In this document: positions 22,831 through 34,440 of the stretch, in pieces
Layout: every line of letters starts with the position of its first letter
Position numbering within the stretch: the stretch's first letter is position 1
From: Melieria omissa
Taxonomy: Eukaryota > Arthropoda > Insecta > Diptera > Ulidiidae
NCBI GenBank assembly: GCA_963971225.1
Contig: OZ020267.1
Coordinates: forward strand, 125,243,568 to 125,307,567
Reading direction: 5' to 3'
DNA length: 64,000 bases
The notes under the pieces: generated by a model
Database searches by the model: none
Seen by the model: the letters and a program-made list of their open reading frames with translations, nothing else
Told to the model about the DNA's origin: nothing
Position numbers and translations under genes: made by a program

Positions 22831-24105
22831 CTAGAAAAAAAATATATTTCGACAAATGGGTTTGCGCGCGAAATTTTTAATTAAAAATTCTTACTATTTT
22901 TTGCCCACAGTAGTCTCAGTACTCAATTGCCAATCAAATTTGGTCGTTTGATTGCGCTAATCTTAATTATTCAGGAAGTTCATTATAAATATGACAAGTT
23001 ATGACTATACCAAATAAGTGCTTTGACATTTAAGTTGAAGATTATTCAGTGAACAACGGCTCAACTGATTCACCGCCCAAATGTGCACCAATAGAATCTA
23101 TAATTCGCGTGTAAGTTATTCAAAAGCACATATTGCTCATATTTCTGAATAGTGTCATAAAAAAATAAAATACAATTTTTAGGTAATTATACAGAAATGA
23201 TTACCTTTTCATGCATCTTTTTTACCTTATATCGAAAATTCATAACTAGATCTTTTAAACACTTTTTGTCTCTCTTTTTTGAGTTATTTCACTATTCAGG
23301 AAAACCAGCGACATGTATTACTTAGTCTGTAAGAACCTTTTATTTATTGACTGAATTTAAGTAACAAATAGAAAATGAAGAATAATATTGTATATGTTAA
23401 CAAAGGAACAGCTGTTTCTTATTATAATTTGCTTTGAAGTTGCATTCAAACAAAATTGTGCCAACTATCTATAAATAGTTTGGCACAAACAAAAAATTGT
23501 TTAACAGAACAACTAATAATACAGTGACGACACAATTGGCATATGGAAAATATGAATGATAAGCTGACTCAGAGCAATATATTTGAAAAACTGCTTGAAA
23601 CAGAACTTATAAATATTTGCTTAGTATTACTCAAATAAAATGAATGAAAAGAAATGATTATTTCACTTAAACGGATCAACAATGTTTGCTATATTTCATA
23701 CTCGTCCAATATTTTAAAAACATTTATTTAGCTAAAGCTTTTTCATGATTGGGCTATAAGCACTAAAAATCAATAATTTACAAACATATTAATTTTTATA
23801 ACTACAAAGTGATTTCTACGTGATAATTGCTAACCGCTGCAAGAATAATTGAAATAATTTTCATGCATGAGGTGGTGAAGCGACCAACAAATCGACCACC
23901 GAGTATTGATTGCATTGACGAAACAGTCGAAAAAGCGCACAGCAGCAACGGCAAAAGTTAATTGAATTTTCATGCAGGATATGTTTAATGAAATGCGATA
24001 CGATTCAATTTCCTGGCAATCAACAAGAAGCATACAAGAAGCTTGGGTGAAAACATATGGTTGAAAATAATATGAAAATTAAGGTGAATACCATTGAAGT
24101 AAGTT
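22831..24105. other. No gene recognised
   Basis: AT-rich sequence with no supported feature. Confidence 0.4.
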
Positions 24106-24165
24106 GTGAGTTGGGAGCTTTTTCATAGGCAGTTTTTACTCTCAGAGGTTTGCCATTTCCTGCTG
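24106..24165 (-). mobile_element. SINE fragment
   Basis: Reverse complement of the SINE body (GAGTTGGGAGCTTTTTCATA, then CTCAGAGGTTTGCCATTTCC). Only about 60 bp remain. Confidence 0.65.
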
Positions 24166-24969
24166 AAATGGCAAAATGCTTTTTCTTTTTTCAATCACTG
24201 AATAGGTATGGAAAATATTGAAAAATTAAATATCCACATAATTCATAAAAAACTCTGTTTTATCTCTCACGAACTCGGCGAACGAAAACTGCTTTACTTA
24301 TGGAATGACGTTTATAAACTTTTCATGCGCTTTTATAGACCAAATATAGACAAATCTAGAAGAAGTAACGTAATGATAGAGATAAAGAGATGAGAGAGCT
24401 ATGTAGTTTTAAAGCGAGATTTTGGAACAACTCGAGTAAAATTAAATAGAATGAATACTCGCATTTGTGCAAGTGAAATTATCTCTATTAACGAATCAGT
24501 CAATGGGACAATACATCAAAATATCTGTGTGTAGGGGCTAATCCTAATTTTTCTGATTTCATCTGTTCAGAAGTTGGTAAACAATTTAAATGGATCAATT
24601 AATTCCGTTGCAGAATTTTAAGCCCAGTAATTCAGTCAAAACTCCAAGCAATGCTATCAAATTTTCACTGAATCATTGAATAGGGGTAAAAAAAATTGGG
24701 AAAAACTTAAATAATTTAGAAAAAACTTTGCTTTATCTATCACGAACTCGGCGAATCAAAGCTGCTTTACTTATGGAATGACCCAATATTTAGTTTCATT
24801 TGGTTTTATTTGATAGCTTCTCGCTTGGCATTTTAAAAGTCAATGAGATTTAAGTTTTTGAAATCTCGGTTTTTTTTTATTATCTAAAGATTTAATGCAT
24901 CTGCTTCAAAATTACTTAACTTATAGTTTATTGACAAATTTTTATGACTTTTGAAGTCATAATTTTTTG
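24166..24969. other. No gene; local direct duplication
   Basis: CTTTATCTCTCACGAACTCG with GGCGAA and CTGCTTTACTTATGGAATGA near 24,257-24,307 recurs at about 24,730-24,782. This is an imperfect duplication about 470 bp apart. Confidence 0.45.
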
Positions 24970-25880
24970 ACAAATTTTTATGATTTTTCTTTACCAATGA
25001 AAATTTTGAGATATACAAATTTACAAACATAAATTTTTCGCAATGATTTTGCTATTCTTGAATTTTTGACATTTTGAATATTTTTTTATTTGTATGATTT
25101 TTCTTTACCAATGAAAATTTTGAGATTCCAATTTTACAAACATAAATTTTTCGCAATGATTTTTCTATTTTCGCATTTTTGACATTTTTAATATTTTTTA
25201 TTTGTATGATTTTTCTTTACCAATGAAAATTTTGAGATATGCAATTTTACAAACATACATTTTTCGCAATGGTTTTTGTGTTCTTGCTTTTGTGACAATT
25301 TTAAATTTCTTAATTGTATGATTTTTCTTTACCAATGAAAATTTTGAGATTCCAATTTCACAAACATAAATTTTTCGCAAAGATTTTACTATTTTTGCTT
25401 TTTGATATTTTTAATATTTTTTATGTGTATGATTTTTCTTTACTAATGAAAATTTTGAGATATACCTACAAATTTGCAAATATACATTTTTCACAATTGT
25501 TTTTGTGTTCTTGCTTTTATGACATTTTTAATATTTTTTATTTATATGATTCAATTTAGAAACATAAATTTTTCGCAAAGATTTTACTATTATCGCTTTT
25601 TGATATTTTTAATATTTGTTATTTGTATGATTTTTCTTTACCAATGAAAATTTTGAGATATACAATTTTACAAACATAAATTTGTTGCAATGGTTTTACT
25701 ATTCTTGCTTCTGTGACATTTTTAATATTTTTCATTTATATGATTTTTTTTTTCCTAATAAAAATCCATATCACAGAATTTTATTTTTTTTATTTTACAA
25801 AAATGATTTTTTTGCAATGATATTTTTATTCTTGGTTTTTTGACATTTTTAATATTTATTATTTATACTTTCTTAAAATT
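24970..25880. repeat. AT-rich tandem array, about eight units of about 112 bp
   Basis: TGATTTTTCTTTACCAATGA (or variants) recurs at 24,981, 25,095, 25,207, 25,319, 25,430, 25,628 and 25,741, with a truncated unit near 25,547. Each unit also holds AAACATAAATTTTTCGCAA and GACATTTTTAATATTTTT. Units have diverged, so the array is not recent. Confidence 0.9.
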
Positions 25881-26049
25881 TATTTTTTGGGGAACACCTT
25901 TTTATTTTTGGTTGGGAAACCCCTTTTTAGTTTTGTAAGTTTTTTTTTAGTTTTTAACGAATTAAATTATTTAATTGTGTCCAAACGGTGACCTGCTTTG
26001 GCAAACTCTCCGAAAGGTGTGGTTATAGTCGCTAAGAATCCGACATGCT

Positions 26050-26229
26050 GATATGTAGATACGGAAGAACTGAAACAGGACATTCAAAACTGGACGCAAA
26101 AACACAAACAGAAATACTGGAACAACTTGGAAGGTCTACACCACCCAAAAAAGTTCCTAAACTTCAACAGAGAGTGAGCCATCTCTGCTCTAGATCTCAA
26201 CAGAAGCCAACTTAAGACTCTATCAGATA
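26050..26229 (+). pseudogene. Non-LTR retrotransposon relic, interrupted by mariner
   Basis: Reads as W....KQKYWNNLEGL, KKFLNFN and AISALDLNRSQLKTLSDI. This fits the segment after the RNase H domain of jockey/R1-type ORF2 proteins (W...L.GL...K.FL...L.L.R..LR.L). The downstream mariner is inserted at its right end, so the relic is older. Confidence 0.5.
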
Positions 26230-27475
26230 TATCAGTATGAAGTGAGCCTCAAGGTACAAATGTCTCAATAGGGAATATTTATTGTGAACGAGCCTTATTT
26301 TTTTTTGTTTTGTTGCTATGACATCTGTCAAGCATATTTAGTATACATCAAGTCATTGAACAAACAACATCGTATTTTTTCATCGTGTTAAAAATGTCGA
26401 ATTTTGTAGTGATGATTTGCGGAAAGCATTAATTTTTTGTTTTGATTTCAAGAAAAGTGCTGCAGAGTCGCATCGAATGCTTGTCGAGGCATATGGTGAT
26501 CATGCTCTTCTATCAAGAGCAACATGCAAAAGATGGTTTCAACGGTTCAGAAATAATGATTTTGATGTGAGAAATGAAGAACATGGAAGACCACCAAAAA
26601 AGTTTGAAGACGCCGAATTGCAAACGATATTGGATAAAGATGACACTTTGAGTCAAAAGCAAATGGCAGAAATGTTAGATGTTGCACAAGCAACAATTTC
26701 TGTCCATTTCCAAGCTATGGGAAAGATCCAAAAGTATGGAAAATGGGTGCCACATGAATTGAATGAAAGGTAGATGGAAAACCGAAAAAACACTTGTGAA
26801 ATTTTGCTTCAAAGATACGAAAGAAAATCAATTTTGCATCGAATTGTTACTGACGATGAAAGATGGATCTATTTTAAGAATCCTAAATGGAAAAAATCAT
26901 GGGTTAATCCGGGACAACCTTCAACATCAGATCGATTCGGCAAGAAGACAATGCTGTGTGTTTGGTGGGACCAGAGTGGCGTGGTGTGTTACGAGTTGTT
27001 AAAACCTGGCGAAACCGTTAAAATCTGATCGCTACCAACAACAAATGATCAATTTGAACCATGCATTGACCGAAAAACGACCAGAATGGGTCAGAAGACA
27101 CGGCAAGGTAATTTTGCACCTGCACACAAAGCAAGACCGGTTCAGGATACAATCAAAGCACTTGGCTGGGAGCTGCTACCCCACCCGCCGTATTCACCAG
27201 ACTTGGCTCCGTCCGACTAACATTTGTTTTCATCGATGGGACACGCATTGGCTGAGCAGCACTTCGATTCCTACGAGGAAGTCGAAAATTGGGTGCCTGA
27301 TTGGTTTGCTTCAAAAGACAAACAATTCTATTGGCGCGGTGTCCACAAATTGCCCTGAAAGATGGACAAAATGTATGGCTACCAATGGTCAATACTTTAA
27401 ATAAAATGGTTTTTACTTTCCCATTAAAAATTTGTGTTTTATTTTCGCAAAAAAAAGGCTCACTTCATACTGATA
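26230..27475 (+). mobile_element. Near-full-length mariner element, 1,246 bp
   Basis: Perfect 20-bp terminal inverted repeats TATCAGTATGAAGTGAGCCT with TA on both sides. The interior carries a mariner transposase gene in the plus direction with frameshifts and stops (described separately). Length and ends are as expected for a complete mariner, so the copy is structurally intact but coding-dead. Confidence 0.93.
26394..27404 (+). pseudogene. Mariner transposase pseudogene
   Basis: The N-terminal half is open (LRKALIFCFDFKKSAAESHR, then TCKRWFQRFRNNDFDVRNEE and the GRPPKKFED linker). After a stop and frameshift comes IVTDDERWIYFKNPKW (first catalytic Asp) and MLCVWWDQSGVVCYELL. The second motif, normally HDNARPH, is corrupted near 27,115. 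The third Asp is present in PPYSPDLAPSD but is followed directly by a stop. The tail YWRGVHKLPERWTKCMATNG is readable. At least four disabling changes, so it cannot make transposase. Confidence 0.9.
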
Positions 27476-27499
27476 TACCTGGTAATTAAAAACAATCGT

Positions 27500-28713
27500 A
27501 AAATTTGAATCTTACATTGGATAATTTCTTAATTCATTCAGTTCGTTTCATGGTGTCCGTCAGACCATCACATCAGTAATATTATTAAAATTAGAGCACA
27601 TCAGTTGCAGAAAGTTTATCACAGGTTTCGAAATATGTGGTTTAGATTTATGGTAATTATTAGTATTTTTTAAATATTTCCTATTGTCGATATCGACTGA
27701 GTAGCGCAACAGATACAGAAATATGTCTATATTTCCATGCAATTGAACTGGAAAATTTTACTTCTCGAAAGATTATTATTTGTATTCAAATCGTATACAT
27801 TTTTCATACCGAGGCAACCATTGAAGCATTTAATTCAACACAATCAACAAACAATAACTATGGTTAGTCTGCATAATCAAGTAAGAAAATGTCCAGCTGC
27901 ATGAACAAATAAACAAATGACATGAAAAGTTCAAATTAGAGAAAATTGTGAGGAAACTATTGTTAACACTTTGATTTTGCGCCAAGCAATAAATCCTTTT
28001 CACTTCAAGCGCTGCTCATTTAAAATTTAACACAAAACCGACGCTGCCAACAACACACGAATGCAACGTTAATCTAGCATTGACGAGCCGTCAAGCTGAC
28101 AGTATCGATTGTACGATTGTAGCATAAAAATGTGAGTCGTTTGCAGCGTGGAAATGTCAGTGTTGAAGAATGGGCGGTGTGGAGCGTAGGGGGCGCTCAC
28201 TAAGTGCCTTATCGCATGTTAAGGTACAAAATGCAAAACGATAATGGAATGGAATGGGGGAAAAATAGCAAAGAACAATAACAATAACAAGGAATACAAT
28301 ATAACACGAATGCGGTAGCAAAATATGCATAAAAACCACAACAAACCAACGACAAATACCAGAAGGTGCTACCTAGTTGGCAAAAATGGCAACAACAGCA
28401 ACAATAACAATAACAATAGTAGGAAAACTGCTAACGGAGACATATTAGGCGCTCACTTGCCGATAAGTAAATAGTCAAATGTTAAATAATAGCAATTTTA
28501 TGACGAAAATAAATTAATGAGGGAAAGTAAATTAATGAGGAGCAAGAAAATCACAGAGTGTGCGACTTGAAACGGTAGGCAGTGTTTTTTGTTTGTTTGG
28601 ATGCAGAAGTGTTGCTTTACAGTTAATGATATTTAGAAAAAGCTATATACACAGGAGTGGAAGTGTGTTAGGAATTGCGATCCTCGTATTTCTTTTAAGG
28701 CATCAACTTATTT
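27500..28713. other. No gene recognised
   Basis: A somewhat GC-richer block near 28,080-28,200 has no recognisable coding sequence; the rest is AT-rich with CAA/AAC repeats. Confidence 0.4.
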
Positions 28714-28717
28714 TTAA

Positions 28718-29227
28718 CCCTTTACAAGGTACAGTTGCATATCTGCAACCAACCGTAAAATTGCCCGTAATTTTGGAAGTAATTATCAAAACGACTCTTT
28801 TTTGCTATTTTACAAATATGCAACGTGTCTTTTTTGAAATAATGGCATTAATAGTGGGAAAAAGTAGCTAAATTTTACTTGAAAGCACTTATTTGACCGT
28901 TTTTGCGAAAAGTTGCACGCATTTATTTTAGTGAAACAAAAGTGATTAAATCTTATTAATAAAAAACACACAAACACTTTGCGAAAAATGCGAAGTAGGA
29001 CTATGGTACAACAAACGCATTAATTGCTTTAAAAATTTTAATTTAAAACTAAACATATTAAAATAAAAAACAAAGTTTTAATGTTTTTTACAAAAAACCT
29101 TACAAAATTAAAGTATATTAAAAAATAAAAAAACACGTGCTTTTTATATTTAGGTTTCTAAATTTTTATATAAATTTAGGTTTATAACCACATTTGATAA
29201 AAAAATTCGCTGTTGCCGTGTAAAGGG
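28718..29227. mobile_element. TTAA-flanked piggyBac-like MITE (family B), 510 bp
   Basis: Ends CCCTTTACA...TGTAAAGGG with TTAA at 28,714 and 29,228. A short open frame runs in from 28,560 but no transposase is present. Confidence 0.75.
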
Positions 29228-29315
29228 TTAAGACCAGAAAAGATTCTGGAATCGTATAGGAAAAATTCATCTCGCCATCTTCTTTCTGGTAAGAAAATAG
29301 CAAAAGGGTTAAAGG

Positions 29316-30466
29316 TAGAGCCCGACCGAAGGTGACATTTGAGCCGGTTAATCGGCCTACAATATTGACATTCGGCTAAAACTGAAGCCGAGAATGAATA
29401 ATAACTTACGTGAACTATGAATGGACAACCCTTTCAATTCAACCCTCTTGATTTTTCGATATAAATGAACTGTCAAAAGCAGTTGGCAGTTTAAACTTAG
29501 TTCAAACTTTATTCAAGTTTGACTGAAGGATTCAGTTTCGCGTTTAAACTAAGTTAAATCCTTTCGGGACTACTGGGATAATACGTTCCAGCAAGTTTTT
29601 TATACCCTTTAAAACAATTGTTGTTGTTGTTCTTCTTCAAATATTACGACCCACGCAAAATATTTTTTCGAATTCGGTATCCCCGCATAAAACGAAGATT
29701 TCAGAATTTATGAGCATCCAAAATATTTGTTAACCAACTTTCATAACATGGATTTCAAAATTAAACTCCGAAAGTCTTAACCCTTTCGGGACTACTGGGA
29801 TAATACGTCCCAGCAGGTTTTTTATGCCTCTCAAAACAATTATTGAAATCTCACGACTCACGCAAAATATTTTTTCGATTTCGATGTTCCCGCATAGAAT
29901 GATTTCAGAATATGTGAGCATCCAATATAATTTTCTAACCCCAACATTCATAGCATGAAAATAGTTCTACTGAGAGTGTTTTGCATTTCAAAATTAAACT
30001 CCGTCCCGAAAGGGTTAAGCTAGAAACTGAGTTAAACTCGCACTAGCACCAGTTACAGTTTATATGTAAACAACAACAATTTGACAGGAGCGGTCAGATA
30101 AATTCGACTACTGATTGTCAAATCGTTTCGCTACTTATAATTTAGTTTGATTTACAAATTTGCGTACTTTTTGCGTATTGGGAATACAAATAAGTTCGGA
30201 AGATAATTCTGGCTATTATGAATTTGTGGGGGCAACACTATCCGAAAGTGTGTGCTGGCAATGCTGCTTTTCAGCTGTTTAGCACTTTTGAATTGAACTG
30301 ATTTTTGAACGCAGTTAGCCAACTTTTGCTTTTCCATATCGACCGATATGTAGTCAACAAACGTTTACCTTCAGCTTCGTCCTATATTTTGACCGAAGCC
30401 GATTATTGGCCAAATGTGGCCGAAATCGAAGCCGAAGCCTGCGGGTAATTAATAGGTCGGACTCTA
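29316..30466. mobile_element. hAT-like non-autonomous element with 8-bp target duplication
   Basis: Terminal inverted repeats TAGAGCCCGACC (left) and TAGAGTCCGACC (right, reverse complement) differ by one base. They are flanked by GTTAAAGG and GTTAAAAG, an 8-bp duplication with one mismatch. An 8-bp duplication and TAGAG/CAGAG-type ends are typical of hAT. The interior holds no transposase but contains two TTAA MITE copies. Confidence 0.75.
29554..30018. mobile_element. Two tandem TTAA MITEs (family C) inside the hAT-like element
   Basis: The right copy, 29,781-30,014, has perfect 12-bp ends CCCTTTCGGGAC...GTCCCGAAAGGG and TTAA on both sides. The left copy, from 29,554, starts TTAAATCCTTTCGGGACTAC. 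It shares most of its sequence with the right copy, but its right end lacks the CCCGAAAGGG block. The two are separated by a single TTAA at 29,777, so they form a head-to-tail dimer. Confidence 0.8.
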
Positions 30467-31770
30467 GTTAAAAGTAATCAATTTGTATGTCAATTTTGTA
30501 TGATTTGTCAGTGTCTGAATGTAATTAGACTGAACTCATTCGGAATCCTGGCATTGCAATCCCTATTATGTGCACACAAAGTTATGCATGAGTGTAGTTA
30601 TGTGCATGTATTATGTATTTGCAACTGCAGACTAGCGCAAATTCTATAATTAGCAGACAGACAACAATATGTAATGCGCATACTGAGTGCAATAAATTGC
30701 TGTCGCTGGCTGTAAGCCAAACTTATGTAAGTGCGACCAGTGTGGAACGCGCATAACCGCTAATTAGTCATAACGCGCTGCAGCGGCGGCACTTATACGG
30801 AATGCGCGCTGCTCACTGTCAACATTTTCTACTAATATTGATGTACATGGCTGGTCCTGGCTCGAGCCACCCACCCACCCAACGCCACCCAACCACCCAC
30901 AATTCGACAATTTTCACATTTGCGCCACCACTCGGCTTCGCATTCAGTGCCGTCGTGTCAACGACATGCGATGCGGCCGAGTTGTTTTAAGTGTGACATT
31001 TGCAAACAGCATCGTTGACACAGCGACAATAAGCCGCTGGCATATGACACCGCTGACAGCACAAGGTGTTGCGTTCGTTCAATTGGTGTAGCAGTTGTGG
31101 GCCGCAAGTGTCAACCGGTGATTTGCCGCTGTCAGTGTGCATATTTCAGCCGCAAACGTGACTCACTTATCGCTGCCCGCAGCCAAGCAGCTGAATTGAT
31201 AGCTGCTCGTGTGCAAAGTACGTGTCCGCTGCCGGCGTCCCGTTGTCTTGGCGGCTTTGCGTCTTATCGGAACAAACTGACGCAGAACTTGCCCAATGCT
31301 GTCTTCATTCGCACAGCGCCGCTTTATCAGTTTATCACTTTTATTGGCGTTGCTTTGCTGGCCGAACCCACTAACGGTTCGGCAAGCACTGCGATTAAAT
31401 ATTGACAACTTGATCAGTTTGGTCGCAGCGATGGGATTGAGTCAACCGACCATTCGAACGTTGAGTGCTGTGACAAATATTTATTTGGCTTTTAAACGAA
31501 GCGCAAAAGGCACTTGACGCTGTTTGTGAATAAAGTGTCATTTACTTTAGGATACTTAAGGCAAAGAAAGTGTGAAACCAGCCGGTGTTGACACATGAGC
31601 TATCAATCATGGATATTACATTAGCGTTTTTTTACGACCTTAACTACATTTTTCGAACGAACGCTTAGTGTGAATGGTTTTAAATGGACGGTGAAAGGGT
31701 TCAAAAATATTCCTCTTTCATCGCTCTATTCGTGTTTTTATAGATGGCATAACCATTTCTCTCTCTCATC
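30467..31770. other. No gene recognised; GC-richer block
   Basis: 30,785-31,540 is clearly less AT-rich than its surroundings and shows open frames on both strands at once (31,097-31,405 plus and 31,163-31,408 minus). Neither resembles a known protein. It may be conserved non-coding DNA. Confidence 0.4.
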
Positions 31771-31796
31771 TACTCGTTTGCGGATGGCAGCACCAT

Positions 31797-32300
31797 TTGT
31801 CATTCATACCCCTTCACAAAGCACCCAGCTCTGTGGAGATTGAGAGAGAAATGCGCCGTATGAATGACACACTTAACAGTGACCTGCAAACAATCCCCAA
31901 GTGGGGTCAAGAGAACAGGGTCGATTTTAATGCTCGCAATTGCCAATGTTACCTGTTATCCCACAAACAAGTCTCCTCACATCCTAATACATTTCTTGCA
32001 ATGGGTGTAAGTATTGCGGAATCAACAGCTCTTGATGTTCTGGTCATGACCATTAAGAACGATCTTCGATGGAACGATCATATTTATGACGTGTCTAAAG
32101 AAGCAGCCAATTGCATTGGATTTTTAAAGCAGTGCAAAACCTACTTTACTTCATCTGATCTTCGCATAATTTACACCACTTTTATTCGACCAAAAATGGA
32201 GTTTAACTGCTGGACCTTAAAGAGGAGAGTAAAGTATCCAGCTTGATTGACTCCTTGGAACCTTATCGAAAGAGCCATGTGTGGTCTAGCCAATTCGTGT
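31797..32300 (+). pseudogene. Non-LTR retrotransposon reverse transcriptase fragment
   Basis: A 149-codon open frame reads NDTLNSDLQTIPKWGQENRV, then LDVLVMTIKNDLRWNDHI, EAANCIGFLKQCKTYFTSSD and LRIIYTTFIRPKMEFNCW. This is the C-terminal part of the RT domain of jockey-type LINEs. The frame shifts near 32,225, after which LIDSLEPYRKS continues the usual text. The catalytic YADD region is absent, so the copy is 5'-truncated and dead. Confidence 0.85.
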
Positions 32301-34374
32301 TTGCATGTTGTCAAGATTATGGTTAATCTGAGTAAATGAAAGTAAGTGAAAGTAGTAAATGAAAGTGTTTTAAGCCATCTTTACACTGCAGCTTCTTCAG
32401 TGTTTACTTTTACAGAACTGATGAAGATACCAAGGATACCTTTGAGGCTCACAGTTTGAGCATCATCTCTGGATATATCTCTGGATACTTGCATCAACAA
32501 GTCGTTGTGTAGAAGACTTGAAGAAGATACCCTCAGGCAACATCTACAAATTCACCGCAGCTACCAAGTCCCAGTAGGAATATGGTAAGGTGCTTACCAG
32601 AATAATGCATGTTTTCCTCCACCTTTTGGAGGTGGAAACGGCATGCTACCGAAAGTAAGGTGTCAGTAAGGTACGTTCCGAGTACCTCCGGTTGTAGCTT
32701 ACGCTAAGAAAGCAAACAAGAAGGCACCAGAAATGCAAAAAAAGTCAATTTAAAACCCGAATGATTGTTCGTATCGTAACTTCCAAGTGCACTTTACTTT
32801 GTAATGTACGTGGAATGTACATTTAAATAGAACGAATCTAAAAGAAGGACGTGATTTTACAAGCATAATAAGTTGGCCTCGGTAATCCAGAGGGTAGCGC
32901 GTTGACTCATTCATGCCAGAGGCCCAGGTTCAATTCCCAGCGCGGGCTGTTTTAAACACTCGTCTAATTCCATCGCTATTCACAAGATTATGTCAACCTT
33001 CCATCGTAAGTGAAGAAATCAGCAGTGCTTACATTATCCGTAGCGAGTAAGGCACAAACGAAGTAGGTCATTTTATTTTTTATCATTTTAAGCCCTTTCC
33101 AACAGCACATTACGGTCCTCTTACGTTTTTCTTCATACCGCCACATTACTAAGTAAAGTACATTTGAATGGGAAGCCGAACAATTCCGAAAAATTTTGCT
33201 ATCATACCATTTGTACTTTACAAAATCATGCATGATCCGGCGGCCATGCTCTGTACAAAAGTAATGGGCGTTTGGCAAGGAAGTTGGAATGCTTACCGGA
33301 TGAAAAGTAAGTATGCTGTAATGAATTACGTAAGGTGCCACTTTCCTACTGGGCGTGACTCTTATCAACTGGAAGTGTATAGGTGAAGTCCTTTCTTTAC
33401 GTGGGAACAAAATGGGGCAAAATTATACACTAGAAAGGCCATTTACCCTCCCTACACACCTCAGTAATTATGTTACCTCATAGATCTTTTAGATTTAGAA
33501 GATTGTGCCATATTTTTCGACAAAACTACTATAACTAATTCTTAAGATAAACAAAATCATTCTTTTGACATCCGCTTTTAGAGTAAATGAATTCTTTCTA
33601 CAGAAGCTTCCAACACGATGTTCAAAATCTACTTCATTTAGATAAAACTTAAAATCAATTGTCAACATTTGTGTTACAATAGTAGAAAGAAATCCATGAA
33701 AGCTCTGATATGTTGGAGTCGCAGTCTCTGCTGAAGGACCTCACTAAAGCACAAAAGGATGGCTCGTTTTAACATCACGTTGAGATAGAACTCTTTCTCT
33801 TTTGTGGTACTTTGTACCACGGAGATTTCAATAAGAACTTCGCTTTCTCCCCGATATCTTAAGTTGAACACCCAGTAAAGCTGGTGTAGACCAAAGAGTC
33901 TCTGAGGTTTTGTCTTTTCCCAGTTGGAAACAAAACTTTTAACCGTAGATTGAGCTTTGTATCAAAAATGATACATTTGGCTTTTTGTTTTATTATATAA
34001 CTTTTTTCAGGATATAATTAATTTAACCATTCTTTGTGACTTTGTTGTGTTGGGATTATGCTTGTTTAAAACCACCTTTTACACTTGTTTAAGAAAGAGG
34101 TCTTGAGAAAATTGAAAAGTTTATAATCCTCTCCTTAGTATACATAGCATAGGATTCCTTAATTTTTTTTGAAGCTCGAGCTACGATTGAATTAAAATCC
34201 CTAAAAAAATAGAAATTTCCTAGAAGATTTCTAGCAGTCACCGCCAAGTTGTTGTTGTAGTTGTAGTAGATTGCAAATAGAGGGTCCTGAGTTGGAACTC
34301 GAACCAGACTAATTAAAGAGATCTTTTTTATGAAGGATCCACTCTCAACAAACACCGTTAAACTTCCCAAGTGC
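32301..34374. other. No gene; one tRNA-like SINE head
   Basis: At about 32,872-32,945 a tRNA-like segment has A-box-like GGTAATCCAGAGGGTAGCGC and B-box-like GGTTCAATTCCC. It does not make a proper cloverleaf, so I take it as a second SINE family or tRNA pseudogene. The short inverted repeat CCTCCA...TGGAGG at about 32,618 is minor. No coding region is supported. Confidence 0.4.
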
Positions 34375-34440
34375 ACTGAAATGTCGATATAAAACTGTAG
34401 ATCCCTCTCAGCGCAGACAAACAAAGAGACACGAACACAT
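34375..34440 (+). mobile_element. SINE fragment, tail part
   Basis: ATAAAACTGTAGATCCCTCT followed by CACACAAA-like text resembles the 3' part of the 10.8-kb SINE. Short and diverged. Confidence 0.4.

Noticed and set aside
31097..31408. Overlapping open frames on both strands
   Set aside because: No recognisable protein, and two-strand openness in a GC-richer block is better explained by composition.
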